Below are positions 1-8,381 of a stretch of 64,000 nt of DNA, piece after piece. Numbering within the stretch: the stretch's first letter is position 1; the number at the start of each line of letters is the position of its first letter. Source of the DNA: Caldifarciminota bacterium (GTDB taxonomy: Bacteria; Hydrothermota; Hydrothermia; UBA1063; CAJXJZ01); NCBI GenBank assembly GCA_027038175.1, contig JALVYB010000073.1, positions 31,922 to 95,921 of the forward strand, given 5' to 3'. The translations under genes and the position numbers were made by a program. The notes beneath the pieces are model-generated. The model saw only the letters and a list, made by a program, of their open reading frames with translations, had not been told where the DNA came from and searched no databases.

Positions 1-1302
1 AGTATTGTAGCTATGCTGAAATTATCAACAAAGTTAGCCCTGTACATACTTATACCTTTACCACTTCTTGCATTGACTATCTTTGTATTTTCCAAGTTGA
101 TATACCGATATTTTCAGGATGTGCAGGCATCTTTCTCCACAATTACCGAGAGTGTCAGGGAAAGCGTTGCAGGTATAAGAGTTATAAAGGGATATGCCCA
201 GGAAAAGGGTGCAACAGAAGAATTTGCACAGGTTAATGAGGATTACCTCAGGAAGAATATGAGACTTGTGAGGATTTATGGTGGTTTCCAGCCAATTATT
301 AATTTCTTTGCAAGTTTCTCTCTTTTCCTTATTCTCTGGCTCGGTGGAAGAAAGACAATCCTTGGGGAGATGCAACTTGGTGACCTTGTGGCATTTTCGA
401 GTTATATGGGAATGCTTATATGGCCCATGATAGCAATAGGATGGGTTACCAATGTTCTTCAAAGAGGTGCGGCTTCAATGGAGAGAATTCAGAAGTTGCT
501 CCGGGAAAAACCGGATGTTAAAGAACCGGAAAAACCAGATAACCCTGATATAAAGGGCAATATTTATATTAACAGCCTTAATTTTGCTTACATAGAGAAC
601 AAAGAGGTTTTAAAGGGTATAAGTCTGGAAATTAGAGAGGGGCAGAGAATAGGTATTATAGGAAAAACAGGAAGTGGAAAAAGTACCCTTATAAAGCTCT
701 TATTGAAACTTTACAATGCACCTTCGAGAACCATATTCTACGAAGGTGTTCCAATAGAAAGGATTCATTCCGAGCACCTTAGAAGGTTTATAGGTATAGT
801 CCCTCAGGAAAGTGTGCTTTTCACCGATACCATAAAAAACAATATATGTTTTGGTCTTGGAGATTCTGAGTGCTCCATGGAGAGGGTGATTGAAGCAGCC
901 AGGATGGCCGAAGTTCATGAGGATATAATGAAGTTCCAGAAGGGTTATGAAACTGTTGTGGGAGAAAGGGGTGTCACTCTCTCAGGCGGGCAGAAGCAGA
1001 GAATAGCAATAGCAAGGGCAATCATCAGGAAGCCGAGGATAATCATTTTCGATGATGCGCTTTCAGCAGTTGATGCCAGAACAGAGAGGAGAATTCTGGA
1101 TAACCTTAAGGAGTTTCTTAAGGGCAGAACCTCTATAATTGTTTCTCAGAGAATTGTGGCGCTTAAAGACTCTGACTATATCTATGTCATGCAGGATGGT
1201 AAAATTCAGGATGAAGGAACACACTTAGAGCTCATTAAGAGGGAAGGTCTTTATAGAACAATATATGAACTTCAGAGGATAACGGAGAAAGAGGCTATAT
1301 GA
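1..1302 (+). CDS. ABC exporter subunit, BmrC/TM287-like, 5' end missing
   Basis: The reading frame is open to the window edge, so the N-terminus and first membrane helices are missing (family length about 580; about 433 residues remain). The remaining part has the last transmembrane helices and a complete nucleotide-binding domain. Counting from the Met at base 13, Walker A GKTGSGKST is at about 217-225, the signature LSGGQ at about 323, and Walker B ends in FDD at 347-348. The catalytic Glu is therefore Asp, and the H-loop His is Gln (SQR, about 379). A degenerate site of this kind marks the non-catalytic partner of heterodimeric exporters such as TM287/288 and BmrC/BmrD. It overlaps the next ABC gene by 4 bases (ATGA), so the two are co-translated partners. 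The likely role is multidrug or lipid export; the substrate cannot be read from the sequence. Confidence 0.9.
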   Translation, partial: SIVAMLKLSTKLALYILIPLPLLALTIFVFSKLIYRYFQDVQASFSTITESVRESVAGIRVIKGYAQEKGATEEFAQVNEDYLRKNMRLVRIYGGFQPIINFFASFSLFLILWLGGRKTILGEMQLGDLVAFSSYMGMLIWPMIAIGWVTNVLQRGAASMERIQKLLREKPDVKEPEKPDNPDIKGNIYINSLNFAYIENKEVLKGISLEIREGQRIGIIGKTGSGKSTLIKLLLKLYNAPSRTIFYEGVPIERIHSEHLRRFIGIVPQESVLFTDTIKNNICFGLGDSECSMERVIEAARMAEVHEDIMKFQKGYETVVGERGVTLSGGQKQRIAIARAIIRKPRIIIFDDALSAVDARTERRILDNLKEFLKGRTSIIVSQRIVALKDSDYIYVMQDGKIQDEGTHLELIKREGLYRTIYELQRITEKEAI

Positions 1303-3374
1303 GAAGGCATTTTGATGTACTTGAGGAAAAACGCATAGGTAAGGTAAAAGATAGCGATATATTTAAAAAACTCGTTGAGTTCGCAAAACCATACTGGAAA
1401 ATATTCCTCTTTACTGTTTTCCTCCTTCTTGGCACCACTGTCTTCGAACTTGGAATGCCGTATATAATGAAGTCGGCAATAGATAGGACATTGATGCCCA
1501 CTGCAAGAAAACTTACAAGAGAAGATGAACTTCTTAGGTCTATTAAACTGAAGTACCCCGGTGCTTTTTACGAGGATATGGTTGTACTTTATAAACTACC
1601 AAGAGCGGCTAAAAAAGACCTTGAGGCAGGTAAATATCTTTCGAAGACCTCTTATTTTGTTCTTCCGCTTAAGAAGGAGTTTACATCGATATTAAAAAGA
1701 TTTAAACTGCCTTATTATGAGAAGGGGAATTTGCTTTTTGTTGAGCAGCATACAATATATAAGTTGCCCAAAAAGGAACTTCGTATTTTAAGGAGTGAAC
1801 ATTATTCTCTACTTGTTAAATTTGCATTCTTGTATCTTTTATTCTTGTTTTTAGACTTTGTTTTCACTTTCTTGCAGGTATATTATCTTCAATACTTTGG
1901 GCAACTCGTGATGTATGACCTTAGAATGGCGATTTTCAAAAAGATAATGAGACTTCCCATATCTTACTTTGATAAGAACCCAACCGGTAGAATTGTTACA
2001 CGGGCAACAAACGACGTAAATGCAATAAACGAAATGTTTTCTGCAGTACTTGTCTATACCATTAAAGACTTCTTTCTCCTTACAGGGATTTTAATCGTAA
2101 TGTTCAAATTGTCCCCCACGCTTTCCTGGAAAATAATACTTTTTGTCCCGTTTATTATAGCTCTTTCTTTCCTTTTTCAGAAATTTGCCCGTAAGGCTTA
2201 TAGAAATGTCAGGCGTAAACTTTCAAAGATCAATGCTTTTACCCAGGAAAGTATTTCTCAGATAGACGTGGTTCATGTTTTTTATGCCATGAGAAAAATG
2301 ATAAGAAGGTACAGAGAAATAAACCACGAATTGTACAAAGCCAATATAGAACAGATGTACGTTTATGCTTTTTTCCGTCCTTTAATGGAAATGCTAAGGG
2401 TAGTCGCTGTTTCTGCTGTCGTGTACTTTGGAGGTAAAGGTATATTTGAGAACTACGTAACATTCGGTACTTTTGTGGCGTTTCTCTCATATATTGATAT
2501 GTTTTTTGCTCCTATCAGAGACCTTGCCGAAAAATACAATATATTGCAATCATCGTTTGCAGCAGGGGAGAGGATACTTCTTCTTCTCGATGAGAATGAA
2601 GAAAGAAGGGATGGTGACTTGATACCGAAACAGATAAAAGGGAAAATTGATTTTGAAAATGTGTGGTTTTCTTATGATGGCGAAAGATGGGTATTAAAAG
2701 ACATTACATTTCACGTGGATGAGGGCAAAACAGTAGCCATAGTGGGACCAACTGGTGCAGGTAAGACCTCCACAATTAGTTTGCTGGCAAGGTTTTATGA
2801 CCATCAAAAGGGGGAGATAAAAATTGACGATACAAGAATACAGGACTATGAGGTTGGGTCCCTCAGGAAAAACACGGCTTTTGTTTTCCAGGATGTATTT
2901 ATTTTCAAAGGTAGCGTGAGGAAAAATATTGCGCTATGGGATGAAATAGATGAGAAGGAGATAGAAGAGGCTCTTAAACTCACCTATGCTAAGGAGTTTA
3001 TTGATAGGCTTCCCAATGGGCTCGATACAGAACTTGGAGAAAGGGGGATTACTCTTTCAATGGGGCAGAGGCAACTTCTCTCTTTTGCCCGTGCAATTGT
3101 GAGAAAGCCCCGTATACTGGTGCTTGATGAGGCAACAAGCAATATAGATACTTACACAGAGCATCTCATAGAAAAGGCTTTATCCAACCTTCTTTCTAAC
3201 AGAACGTCCATAGTGATAGCCCATAGGCTCTCTACCATTAAAAATGCTGATAAAATTCTTGTTATCCTGGATGGTACCCTAAAGGAAGAGGGAACCCATG
3301 AGGAACTTTTGAAAAAAGACGGGGTCTACGCAAAACTCTATAAGATCCAATTTGAACTTGCCAGGGAAGCGTGA
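1299..3374 (+). CDS. ABC exporter subunit, BmrD/TM288-like, with extracytoplasmic insertion
   Basis: A 691-residue half-transporter with an N-terminal six-helix domain and a C-terminal ATPase. Walker A GPTGAGKT starts near residue 482, a non-standard signature LSMGQRQ is at 586, Walker B has LDE with Glu611, and the H-loop His is at about 642. It thus supplies the catalytic residues its partner lacks, while the partner supplies a standard LSGGQ. Residues about 65-170, between the first two helices, are a charged non-membrane insertion of about 100 residues not found in ordinary half-exporters; Bacillus BmrD has an extracellular domain at the same place. The start overlaps the upstream gene by 4 bases. 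It is convergent with the UDG gene, with 4 bases between stops. Confidence 0.92.
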   Translation: MRRHFDVLEEKRIGKVKDSDIFKKLVEFAKPYWKIFLFTVFLLLGTTVFELGMPYIMKSAIDRTLMPTARKLTREDELLRSIKLKYPGAFYEDMVVLYKLPRAAKKDLEAGKYLSKTSYFVLPLKKEFTSILKRFKLPYYEKGNLLFVEQHTIYKLPKKELRILRSEHYSLLVKFAFLYLLFLFLDFVFTFLQVYYLQYFGQLVMYDLRMAIFKKIMRLPISYFDKNPTGRIVTRATNDVNAINEMFSAVLVYTIKDFFLLTGILIVMFKLSPTLSWKIILFVPFIIALSFLFQKFARKAYRNVRRKLSKINAFTQESISQIDVVHVFYAMRKMIRRYREINHELYKANIEQMYVYAFFRPLMEMLRVVAVSAVVYFGGKGIFENYVTFGTFVAFLSYIDMFFAPIRDLAEKYNILQSSFAAGERILLLLDENEERRDGDLIPKQIKGKIDFENVWFSYDGERWVLKDITFHVDEGKTVAIVGPTGAGKTSTISLLARFYDHQKGEIKIDDTRIQDYEVGSLRKNTAFVFQDVFIFKGSVRKNIALWDEIDEKEIEEALKLTYAKEFIDRLPNGLDTELGERGITLSMGQRQLLSFARAIVRKPRILVLDEATSNIDTYTEHLIEKALSNLLSNRTSIVIAHRLSTIKNADKILVILDGTLKEEGTHEELLKKDGVYAKLYKIQFELAREA

Positions 3375-3378
3375 AGAA

Positions 3379-4035
3379 TTATTTGCTACGTAATTCCTTT
3401 ATTTTGTCTGCAAAGAGCTTTAAATCCTCCCGAAGTGACCTGTCATAAAATTCTCTCTGAGATTGAGACCTTGCGTGGTCAACGGCGGATGGATGATAGG
3501 TTGCTATCATGGGAATCCCGAATTTTGATATGAGTATTTTACCTCTTATTTCTTTCATTGAAACAGTATGTTTGTAACCTAAAAGCCAGGTTGCGGAATA
3601 TCTCCCAAGAGCGAGAAACAGCCTTGGTTTTATAATTTCTATCTGTGCCATGAGGTAAGGTTTACATGCCTCAATTTCTTTAGGCTCAGGGTCTCTGTTT
3701 TTTGGAGGCCTGCATTTTACCACATTGGTTATATAAAAATCCCTGTCCCTTTCAATTCCATTCTCTCTCAGAATTGATGTAAACCGCTCTCCTGCTTTTC
3801 CTATAAAAGGTTTCCCGTACAGGTCTTCGTTAGCCCCGGGTGCTTCTCCTATAACCATGACTCCTGATGCAATATTTCCAAATCCAAAAACAGTCTGGAT
3901 TCTTGAAGTGTGTAAAGGACATCTCCTGCAGCGTTCTGCAAGGGATTTTATCCTGTATAGTCTGTGAACTGGCGATTCTCTTTTTGTGTAAATTTCCTGG
4001 AAATCGAGTAATTCAAGTAAGAGTTTATCCCGCAA
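3379..4035 (-). CDS. Family 4 uracil-DNA glycosylase (Fe-S type)
   Basis: 218 residues, normal for the thermophile-type uracil-DNA glycosylases that excise uracil from DNA to begin base-excision repair. The active-site motif GEAPGANED is at 63-71, followed by the KPFIGKAG loop, and the C-terminal TYHPSA motif is present. Four cysteines (36, 39, 108, 124) sit where the family binds its [4Fe-4S] cluster. The start overlaps the end of coaBC by 11 bases, making it the last gene of the zinc-ribbon/rpoZ/coaBC unit. Identification is firm; linkage to CoA synthesis looks like operon packing rather than function. Confidence 0.93.
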   Translation of the reverse strand: MRDKLLLELLDFQEIYTKRESPVHRLYRIKSLAERCRRCPLHTSRIQTVFGFGNIASGVMVIGEAPGANEDLYGKPFIGKAGERFTSILRENGIERDRDFYITNVVKCRPPKNRDPEPKEIEACKPYLMAQIEIIKPRLFLALGRYSATWLLGYKHTVSMKEIRGKILISKFGIPMIATYHPSAVDHARSQSQREFYDRSLREDLKLFADKIKELRSK

Positions 4036-5188
4036 TTTTGATAACTTCCTCTAATATCTTCCTTGCAACCTCTCTTTTGGATGCGTCTTTAAAATATACT
4101 CTCTCTCCGTTTTTGTGCAAAATAAAACCCGTTGATTTCTCTTTTTCCATGGCGTCAGGGAGGTTGGCCACAATAATGTCCAGACCTTTTTCCTTTATTT
4201 TAATCACCGCATCCTGCTCTATATCATCGGATAAGGCAAATCCTACAAAAATTCTATTTCCTTTATAGGGCATAAGTTTTTTTAATATATCCTCCGTGTT
4301 TGTAAGTTCCAGATTTAATGTTTTGTTTGCCTCTCTCTTGAGTTTTCCACTTACCTTTTCAATGGGCCTGTAATCAGAAACAGCAGCAACCATAATAAGG
4401 ATGTCAGCCTTATCAATTAACTCAAGGGTTTTTTCCATCATCTCTTTGGAGTCTGTAACATAAGCGATTTCATCTCTTCCATATGGTTCTATTGAAGTTT
4501 TGCCAACGATTTGATAAAGATATCCACCATTTCTTTTTACTTCCCTGGCAATTTCAACTCCCATTTTCCCACTTGACCTGTTGGTAATAACCCTCACATC
4601 ATCTATTTTCTCTTCAGTCCTTCCATACACAAGAAGGATTTTTTTATCCCTTAGTGGAAAACCTCTATAAGCAGCCACAACATCCTCTATTATATATTCA
4701 ATCTCATTCAATCTACCTGCCCCTCTGTCACCGCTGTAGAGTTCCCCCTCAACAGGACCTGAGAAAAAATACCCTTTTTCCTTTAGATAGCGCACTTTGT
4801 CCTGTAATAGTGGATTATTCCACATTACATCGTGCATTGCGGGAGCAAATACAACAGGACCATTAAAAGAGGCGATTATGGTGCTTACAATGTCGTCTGC
4901 AATGGAGGATGCAGCCTTACCAATAATATTATAGTCAGCGGGGGCTATAAGTAACACATCGGCCCATTTCGCAAGGTCAATATGCACAGAGGAGGGAAAT
5001 TCGAAATATTTGTTGCCCTCGTACACTCTATCACGGGTTAGATAGGATAGAATATCCTTTGAAACAAAATGTAAGGCTCTGTCTGTAATTGCAACCTTTA
5101 CCTCATGACCTTCTTTTGTCAAACTCCTTATGATTAATGGGCTTTTATAGGCTGCTATACTACCTGTTATCCCCAAGAGTACTTTCAT
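4025..5188 (-). CDS. coaBC: Bifunctional phosphopantothenoylcysteine decarboxylase/synthetase (CoaBC, Dfp)
   Basis: 387 residues. The N-terminal flavoprotein half decarboxylates phosphopantothenoylcysteine; the C-terminal half makes it from phosphopantothenate and cysteine, in coenzyme A synthesis. Visible features are the N-terminal GITGSIAAYK flavin motif, the VHIDLAKWAD segment with the active-site His, and NRSSGKMG of the synthetase half. Two positions differ from E. coli Dfp: the PAMN motif reads PAMHDVMW, and the lid segment reads SGDRGAGRL with Ser where E. coli has Cys. Actinobacterial CoaBC shows similar changes, so this is a lineage variant rather than a dead enzyme. The start overlaps rpoZ by 29 bases, a common gene pairing. 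Confidence 0.94.
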   Translation of the reverse strand: MKVLLGITGSIAAYKSPLIIRSLTKEGHEVKVAITDRALHFVSKDILSYLTRDRVYEGNKYFEFPSSVHIDLAKWADVLLIAPADYNIIGKAASSIADDIVSTIIASFNGPVVFAPAMHDVMWNNPLLQDKVRYLKEKGYFFSGPVEGELYSGDRGAGRLNEIEYIIEDVVAAYRGFPLRDKKILLVYGRTEEKIDDVRVITNRSSGKMGVEIAREVKRNGGYLYQIVGKTSIEPYGRDEIAYVTDSKEMMEKTLELIDKADILIMVAAVSDYRPIEKVSGKLKREANKTLNLELTNTEDILKKLMPYKGNRIFVGFALSDDIEQDAVIKIKEKGLDIIVANLPDAMEKEKSTGFILHKNGERVYFKDASKREVARKILEEVIKIAG

Positions 5189-5426
5189 CTTCCATATTTA
5201 TGTCCTGAAGCACCTGGGTTTTCCTTGACGTGAAGGTATATTCAACCTTTCCTTCAAGTATCTCTCGAAGTGCTATTATTGTTGGTTTCTTATCAAGATA
5301 TTTTCCCTTCTCACGTGCTTCTCTTGAGATATATCTTGCCTTTTTGGCGGCAAGTACAATTGCAAAAAACTTATTGGGATATTTCTTCCACAGTTCATCA
5401 AGTGGTATAAATTCCATTTTTTCCAT
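5160..5426 (-). CDS. rpoZ: DNA-directed RNA polymerase omega subunit
   Basis: An 88-residue protein with the omega signature: AIVLAAKKAR early in the protein, then KKPTIIALREILEGKV. Omega helps assemble and stabilise beta' in RNA polymerase. The tail after about residue 70 is not conserved. The start codon overlaps the stop of the zinc-ribbon gene by one base (TAATG), and its own 3' end overlaps coaBC by 29 bases, so the three are translated from one message. The rpoZ-coaBC order is widespread in bacteria and supports the call despite the short length. Confidence 0.9.
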   Translation of the reverse strand: MEKMEFIPLDELWKKYPNKFFAIVLAAKKARYISREAREKGKYLDKKPTIIALREILEGKVEYTFTSRKTQVLQDINMEDESTLGDNR

Positions 5427-6172
5427 TATTCTTCCTCCTTTTCTTCATAATAAAGGTATCTGCCACAGTTTTCACATCTTACAAATGGTTCTCCCCTTTT
5501 AACCTTGAGGGAAATTTCAAGGGGAATGGTGGAATTACATGCACTACATACGTACTCTTCCCCTTCACTTCCCATAATCTTTACTATGGGCACAATAACT
5601 TCATTGTATCCCTTTTTCCTTAAGCGTTCATATTTGCGAAGGGATGAAACTTTAATTTTTCCTTCTATTTCTCCTCTTTCCGTGATAAGTGTATCCTTTT
5701 CTTTTTCCAAAACTTCACTCATTTCGGAGAGTTTCTGTTTTTCCAGTTCTTTTTTATGTATTTCCTCTTTTATTTCCTCTTTTAAGGAGGGAAGTTTACC
5801 CTTGAACTCCTCAAGACTTTCTTCCATCTTAAGTATTTCATCCTCAATCTTTCTAATCTTTTCTTTCTGATTGTCTATCTGCTGCAACATAGCCCTGTAC
5901 TCATCATTGTTCTTTATTTGAAGTAACTGCTTTTTATAAACCTCAAGTTTCTCTTCTTCAGCCCTGTATTCAGAGTTTTTCTCGCGAAGCGAAAGTTCTT
6001 TTTCCTTTAAAAGTTCATCGAGTTCTGTGAGTTTGGTCCGAAGTTCGTTTATTTCTCTTTCACATTGCTGGATTTCCAGGGGTAATTCTTTTAGTTTTTT
6101 GTCAATCCCATCTATTCTGGAATCGACTTTTTGCAGTTCTATAAGAAGGGAATAATTTGTGTCGTAGTGCAT
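5426..6172 (-). CDS. Coiled-coil protein with C-terminal C4 zinc ribbon
   Basis: 248 residues. Residues about 5-180 are almost continuous Glu/Lys/Leu heptads (long antiparallel coiled coil), and the C-terminus is a zinc ribbon with CxxC pairs at 209/212 and 233/236. This matches the widespread zf-RING_7/C4-type zinc-ribbon family (CT398/HP0958-like), whose members act as small nucleic-acid or protein adaptors; HP0958 of Helicobacter binds RNA and flagellar export parts. The specific role here is unknown. It is first of the unit leading into rpoZ, and its promoter places the -10 box 6 bases before the ATG with no ribosome-binding site, so the message is probably leaderless. Confidence 0.85.
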   Translation of the reverse strand: MHYDTNYSLLIELQKVDSRIDGIDKKLKELPLEIQQCEREINELRTKLTELDELLKEKELSLREKNSEYRAEEEKLEVYKKQLLQIKNNDEYRAMLQQIDNQKEKIRKIEDEILKMEESLEEFKGKLPSLKEEIKEEIHKKELEKQKLSEMSEVLEKEKDTLITERGEIEGKIKVSSLRKYERLRKKGYNEVIVPIVKIMGSEGEEYVCSACNSTIPLEISLKVKRGEPFVRCENCGRYLYYEEKEEE

Positions 6173-6207
6173 AAATATATGATAAATCAGGGGATACGTA
6201 TGGTCAA
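6173..6207 (-). promoter_or_regulatory. Promoter of zinc-ribbon/rpoZ/coaBC/udg unit, leaderless type
   Basis: Reading the minus strand, TTGACC (6207-6202) is followed after 17 bases by TATCAT (6184-6179); the ATG at 6172 comes 6 bases later. It lies exactly in the gap after the PAS gene stop. There is no Shine-Dalgarno sequence, and the expected transcription start falls at the start codon. Confidence 0.6.
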
Positions 6208-8217
6208 TCAGGACTTTACATGATAAAGAGCGTAAGATATATCCCTTGAAAGTTCTTTAAAGAGTTCTAATTCTTCACTGTCATTTAAACTTTCGCTCTC
6301 AGCACAAACCATCAAAAGTCCCATTACATTGCCTTTGTATTCCAGTTTCCTTGCAATAATGCCTTTGTTTTTATCGCATAATTTAAAGAATTCACAACCT
6401 TTGCAGGATACAGGTTTAGAAATAACAGGGTCATCCTTTACAAAGGCTTCTTCAAGACACTCTGGAATCTCTCCACTATTCATTTTTGAGAGGAGTTTGT
6501 TTAGTTTGTCAGCGAATTTTTCGGGTTTTATACCGCTTAAAACAGGTATTCCCATATGGTCTGTAAGGAGAAGTGCAGAAAAAGCATAGTCTTTTTTATT
6601 GCTCAAAACGTCCGTCACCTTCTCTATTATTCCCTCTGCAGTCTCCTCCCTCATTATAATGTGGTTTATGTCCTTTATTAACCTCAGCATCTCGTTTAGA
6701 CGTTCAATTCTTTTTTCTCGTTTTTTAAGTTCTGTTATATCAAGACATGCCGTGACTATGCCTCTTAATTTTCCATTTTTCAGGTCAGGGAACGTCCTGA
6801 CATAGAATTCTTTTCCATTTTTAAATCTTACGTAGGAAGAATGGGGTTTCAAGTCTTTTAGTGTTTTTAAGGCAGGGCAGGTGTCACATTGTTTATGCTC
6901 TGCATCGAGAGCAAGATAGCACTTTTTCCCTGTAAGTTCGGAGAAATCTCTGTACAGGCTGTATTCAAGAAATGGTTTGTTAGCCCATTTTATTTCAAAA
7001 TCAGGGGTCATGTATGATACGAGTTCGTTGAGTTCATGAAGTACAGTGTTTTTTATGTACTCGACTTCCTGCAGGGTTTCCTTTGTTTTCACAAGTTCAG
7101 TAACGTCTGTTCCGCTGAATATAATTCCTTTTACCTCATCGGGTTCTTCTGACAGAGATGAGAGCATGAAATCGAGGTATACAACCTTTCCATCTGGTCT
7201 TGTAATGGGGAACTCTTTCATGGTAAGACTTTTTTTAAGCAGGGCCACTTCCTCAAAAAGCGTTTTAAGTTCAGGTTCATTGAATATATCAAAAAAGTTT
7301 CTTCCCACAAACTGTTCCACATCAGGTCCCAGGGTATTTGCAAACTTTTCATTTACCCGAATTATTCTAAAGTCTTCGCTCATGAAAGCGAACATGAGGT
7401 GCGTTTTTTCAAAGATGGCTTCAAGCAATCTGTTTGTTTTGAGAAGTTTTGATAAAAGCGCCTTTTTGTAAGTTATATCTCTTAACACACCAACAACATA
7501 CCTTCTGTCAAGGGCATCGATTTTGGTGGAGTTTACGTCTATATAGATTACACTTCCATCTTTTTTAAGGAAAGGAATGTCCTCAGCAAGGTCGAGTTCA
7601 CCTTTCGCCTGTCTTTCAAAAATGAACATTATGCGCTCAAACTCCTCCTCAGGATGTAATTTCGCTATAGGCATTCCTATAAGTTCATCCTTTTTGTAAC
7701 CAAGAAGTGATTGTGCTTTGTTGTTGCCATAACTTATAACTTTTGTCTCTGCATCTGCAACGAGAACCGCATCTCCAATGCTTTCAAGTAAAAGTTGTAC
7801 TATTCCCTCAACTCTTCTCCCCCGTTTTCCAAAAGAGTCCTCCCTCTTGAGTTTTTCAACGAAACAGGCATATGTATCAGGAAGGTTCAGAATTCTCTTT
7901 AAAGGATACACACCACACATTGCCTCTTGACCATCAATGGAGATTTTAAACTCAAAGCCATTTAAAGAGTTTTTGTGTTTTTCAAACTCGTCCGTTATTT
8001 TCTGATCATTAAAGGGCGGAACACTAAATATAGCCCCTTTGCCTTGCCAGACCTCAAGAGGCCAGCGGATAAGATTCTTTGTCTTTTCATTAAATCCCTT
8101 TATAATGCCTCTGTCATCTATGATAAACACGGATAAAGGTGCATATTCCAGCATCATGTCCACAAGGAAATTCCCTATTCCTTTGCTCTTTAATTCACCT
8201 CTCGCGTTCTCACTCAT
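6208..8217 (-). CDS. Multi-PAS sensor protein without output domain
   Basis: 669 residues, soluble, with no signal peptide or membrane helix. Four PAS-type domains can be followed at about 20-120, 137-255, 265-385 and 390-500; several end in the typical DIT/DVT exit motif, for example GVLRDITYKK and FSGTDVTEL. The fourth has a CDTCPA cysteine pair. The last 150 residues look GAF-like and carry CKGCEFFKLC, a C-x2-C-x4-C pattern suggestive of a metal or Fe-S/redox site. No histidine kinase, GGDEF, EAL or DNA-binding domain follows, so it must signal by contact with a partner or be a regulatory subunit. It is transcribed alone from a leaderless-type promoter overlapped by an inverted repeat, divergent from a TPR gene. 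Confidence 0.8.
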   Translation of the reverse strand: MSENARGELKSKGIGNFLVDMMLEYAPLSVFIIDDRGIIKGFNEKTKNLIRWPLEVWQGKGAIFSVPPFNDQKITDEFEKHKNSLNGFEFKISIDGQEAMCGVYPLKRILNLPDTYACFVEKLKREDSFGKRGRRVEGIVQLLLESIGDAVLVADAETKVISYGNNKAQSLLGYKKDELIGMPIAKLHPEEEFERIMFIFERQAKGELDLAEDIPFLKKDGSVIYIDVNSTKIDALDRRYVVGVLRDITYKKALLSKLLKTNRLLEAIFEKTHLMFAFMSEDFRIIRVNEKFANTLGPDVEQFVGRNFFDIFNEPELKTLFEEVALLKKSLTMKEFPITRPDGKVVYLDFMLSSLSEEPDEVKGIIFSGTDVTELVKTKETLQEVEYIKNTVLHELNELVSYMTPDFEIKWANKPFLEYSLYRDFSELTGKKCYLALDAEHKQCDTCPALKTLKDLKPHSSYVRFKNGKEFYVRTFPDLKNGKLRGIVTACLDITELKKREKRIERLNEMLRLIKDINHIIMREETAEGIIEKVTDVLSNKKDYAFSALLLTDHMGIPVLSGIKPEKFADKLNKLLSKMNSGEIPECLEEAFVKDDPVISKPVSCKGCEFFKLCDKNKGIIARKLEYKGNVMGLLMVCAESESLNDSEELELFKELSRDISYALYHVKS

Positions 8218-8240
8218 GCCTAAATAATACAGTTTAGGCA
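8217..8240. promoter_or_regulatory. Perfect inverted repeat over -10 box and start codon (operator candidate)
   Basis: TGCCTAAA at 8217-8224 and TTTAGGCA at 8233-8240 are perfect 8-base inverted arms with an 8-base centre. They cover the -10 box and transcription start of the PAS gene. The position suits a repressor operator; a hairpin in a leader is less likely because the transcript should begin near 8217. Confidence 0.5.
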
Positions 8241-8252
8241 GTAAATTGTCAA
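8224..8252 (-). promoter_or_regulatory. Promoter of PAS sensor gene, leaderless type
   Basis: On the minus strand, consensus TTGACA (8252-8247), a 17-base spacer, then TATTAT (8229-8224), only 6 bases before the ATG at 8217. No Shine-Dalgarno sequence is present. Confidence 0.75.
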
Positions 8253-8330
8253 GGCAGGAAACATATGTAATCTTAATACAGGTTTTTCTCTACTTTTGTG
8301 AGCACCATACTCGTACAAAAATTCGACACT

Positions 8331-8375
8331 TTGAAATCCATAGTGCGTGCATTACAATTACTTAAAACAGGGAGG
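8331..8375 (+). promoter_or_regulatory. Promoter and ribosome-binding site of TPR gene
   Basis: TTGAAA (8331-8336), 16 bases, TACAAT (8353-8358), then GGAGG at 8371-8375, six bases before the ATG at 8382. The ribosome-binding site decides this start over an in-frame upstream start at 8298, which would lie upstream of the promoter. Confidence 0.55.
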
Positions 8376-8381
8376 AACATA

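Noticed and set aside
8298..8381. Longer N-terminus for the TPR gene
   Set aside because: It would start upstream of the promoter and lacks a ribosome-binding site; GGAGG sits before the ATG at 8382.
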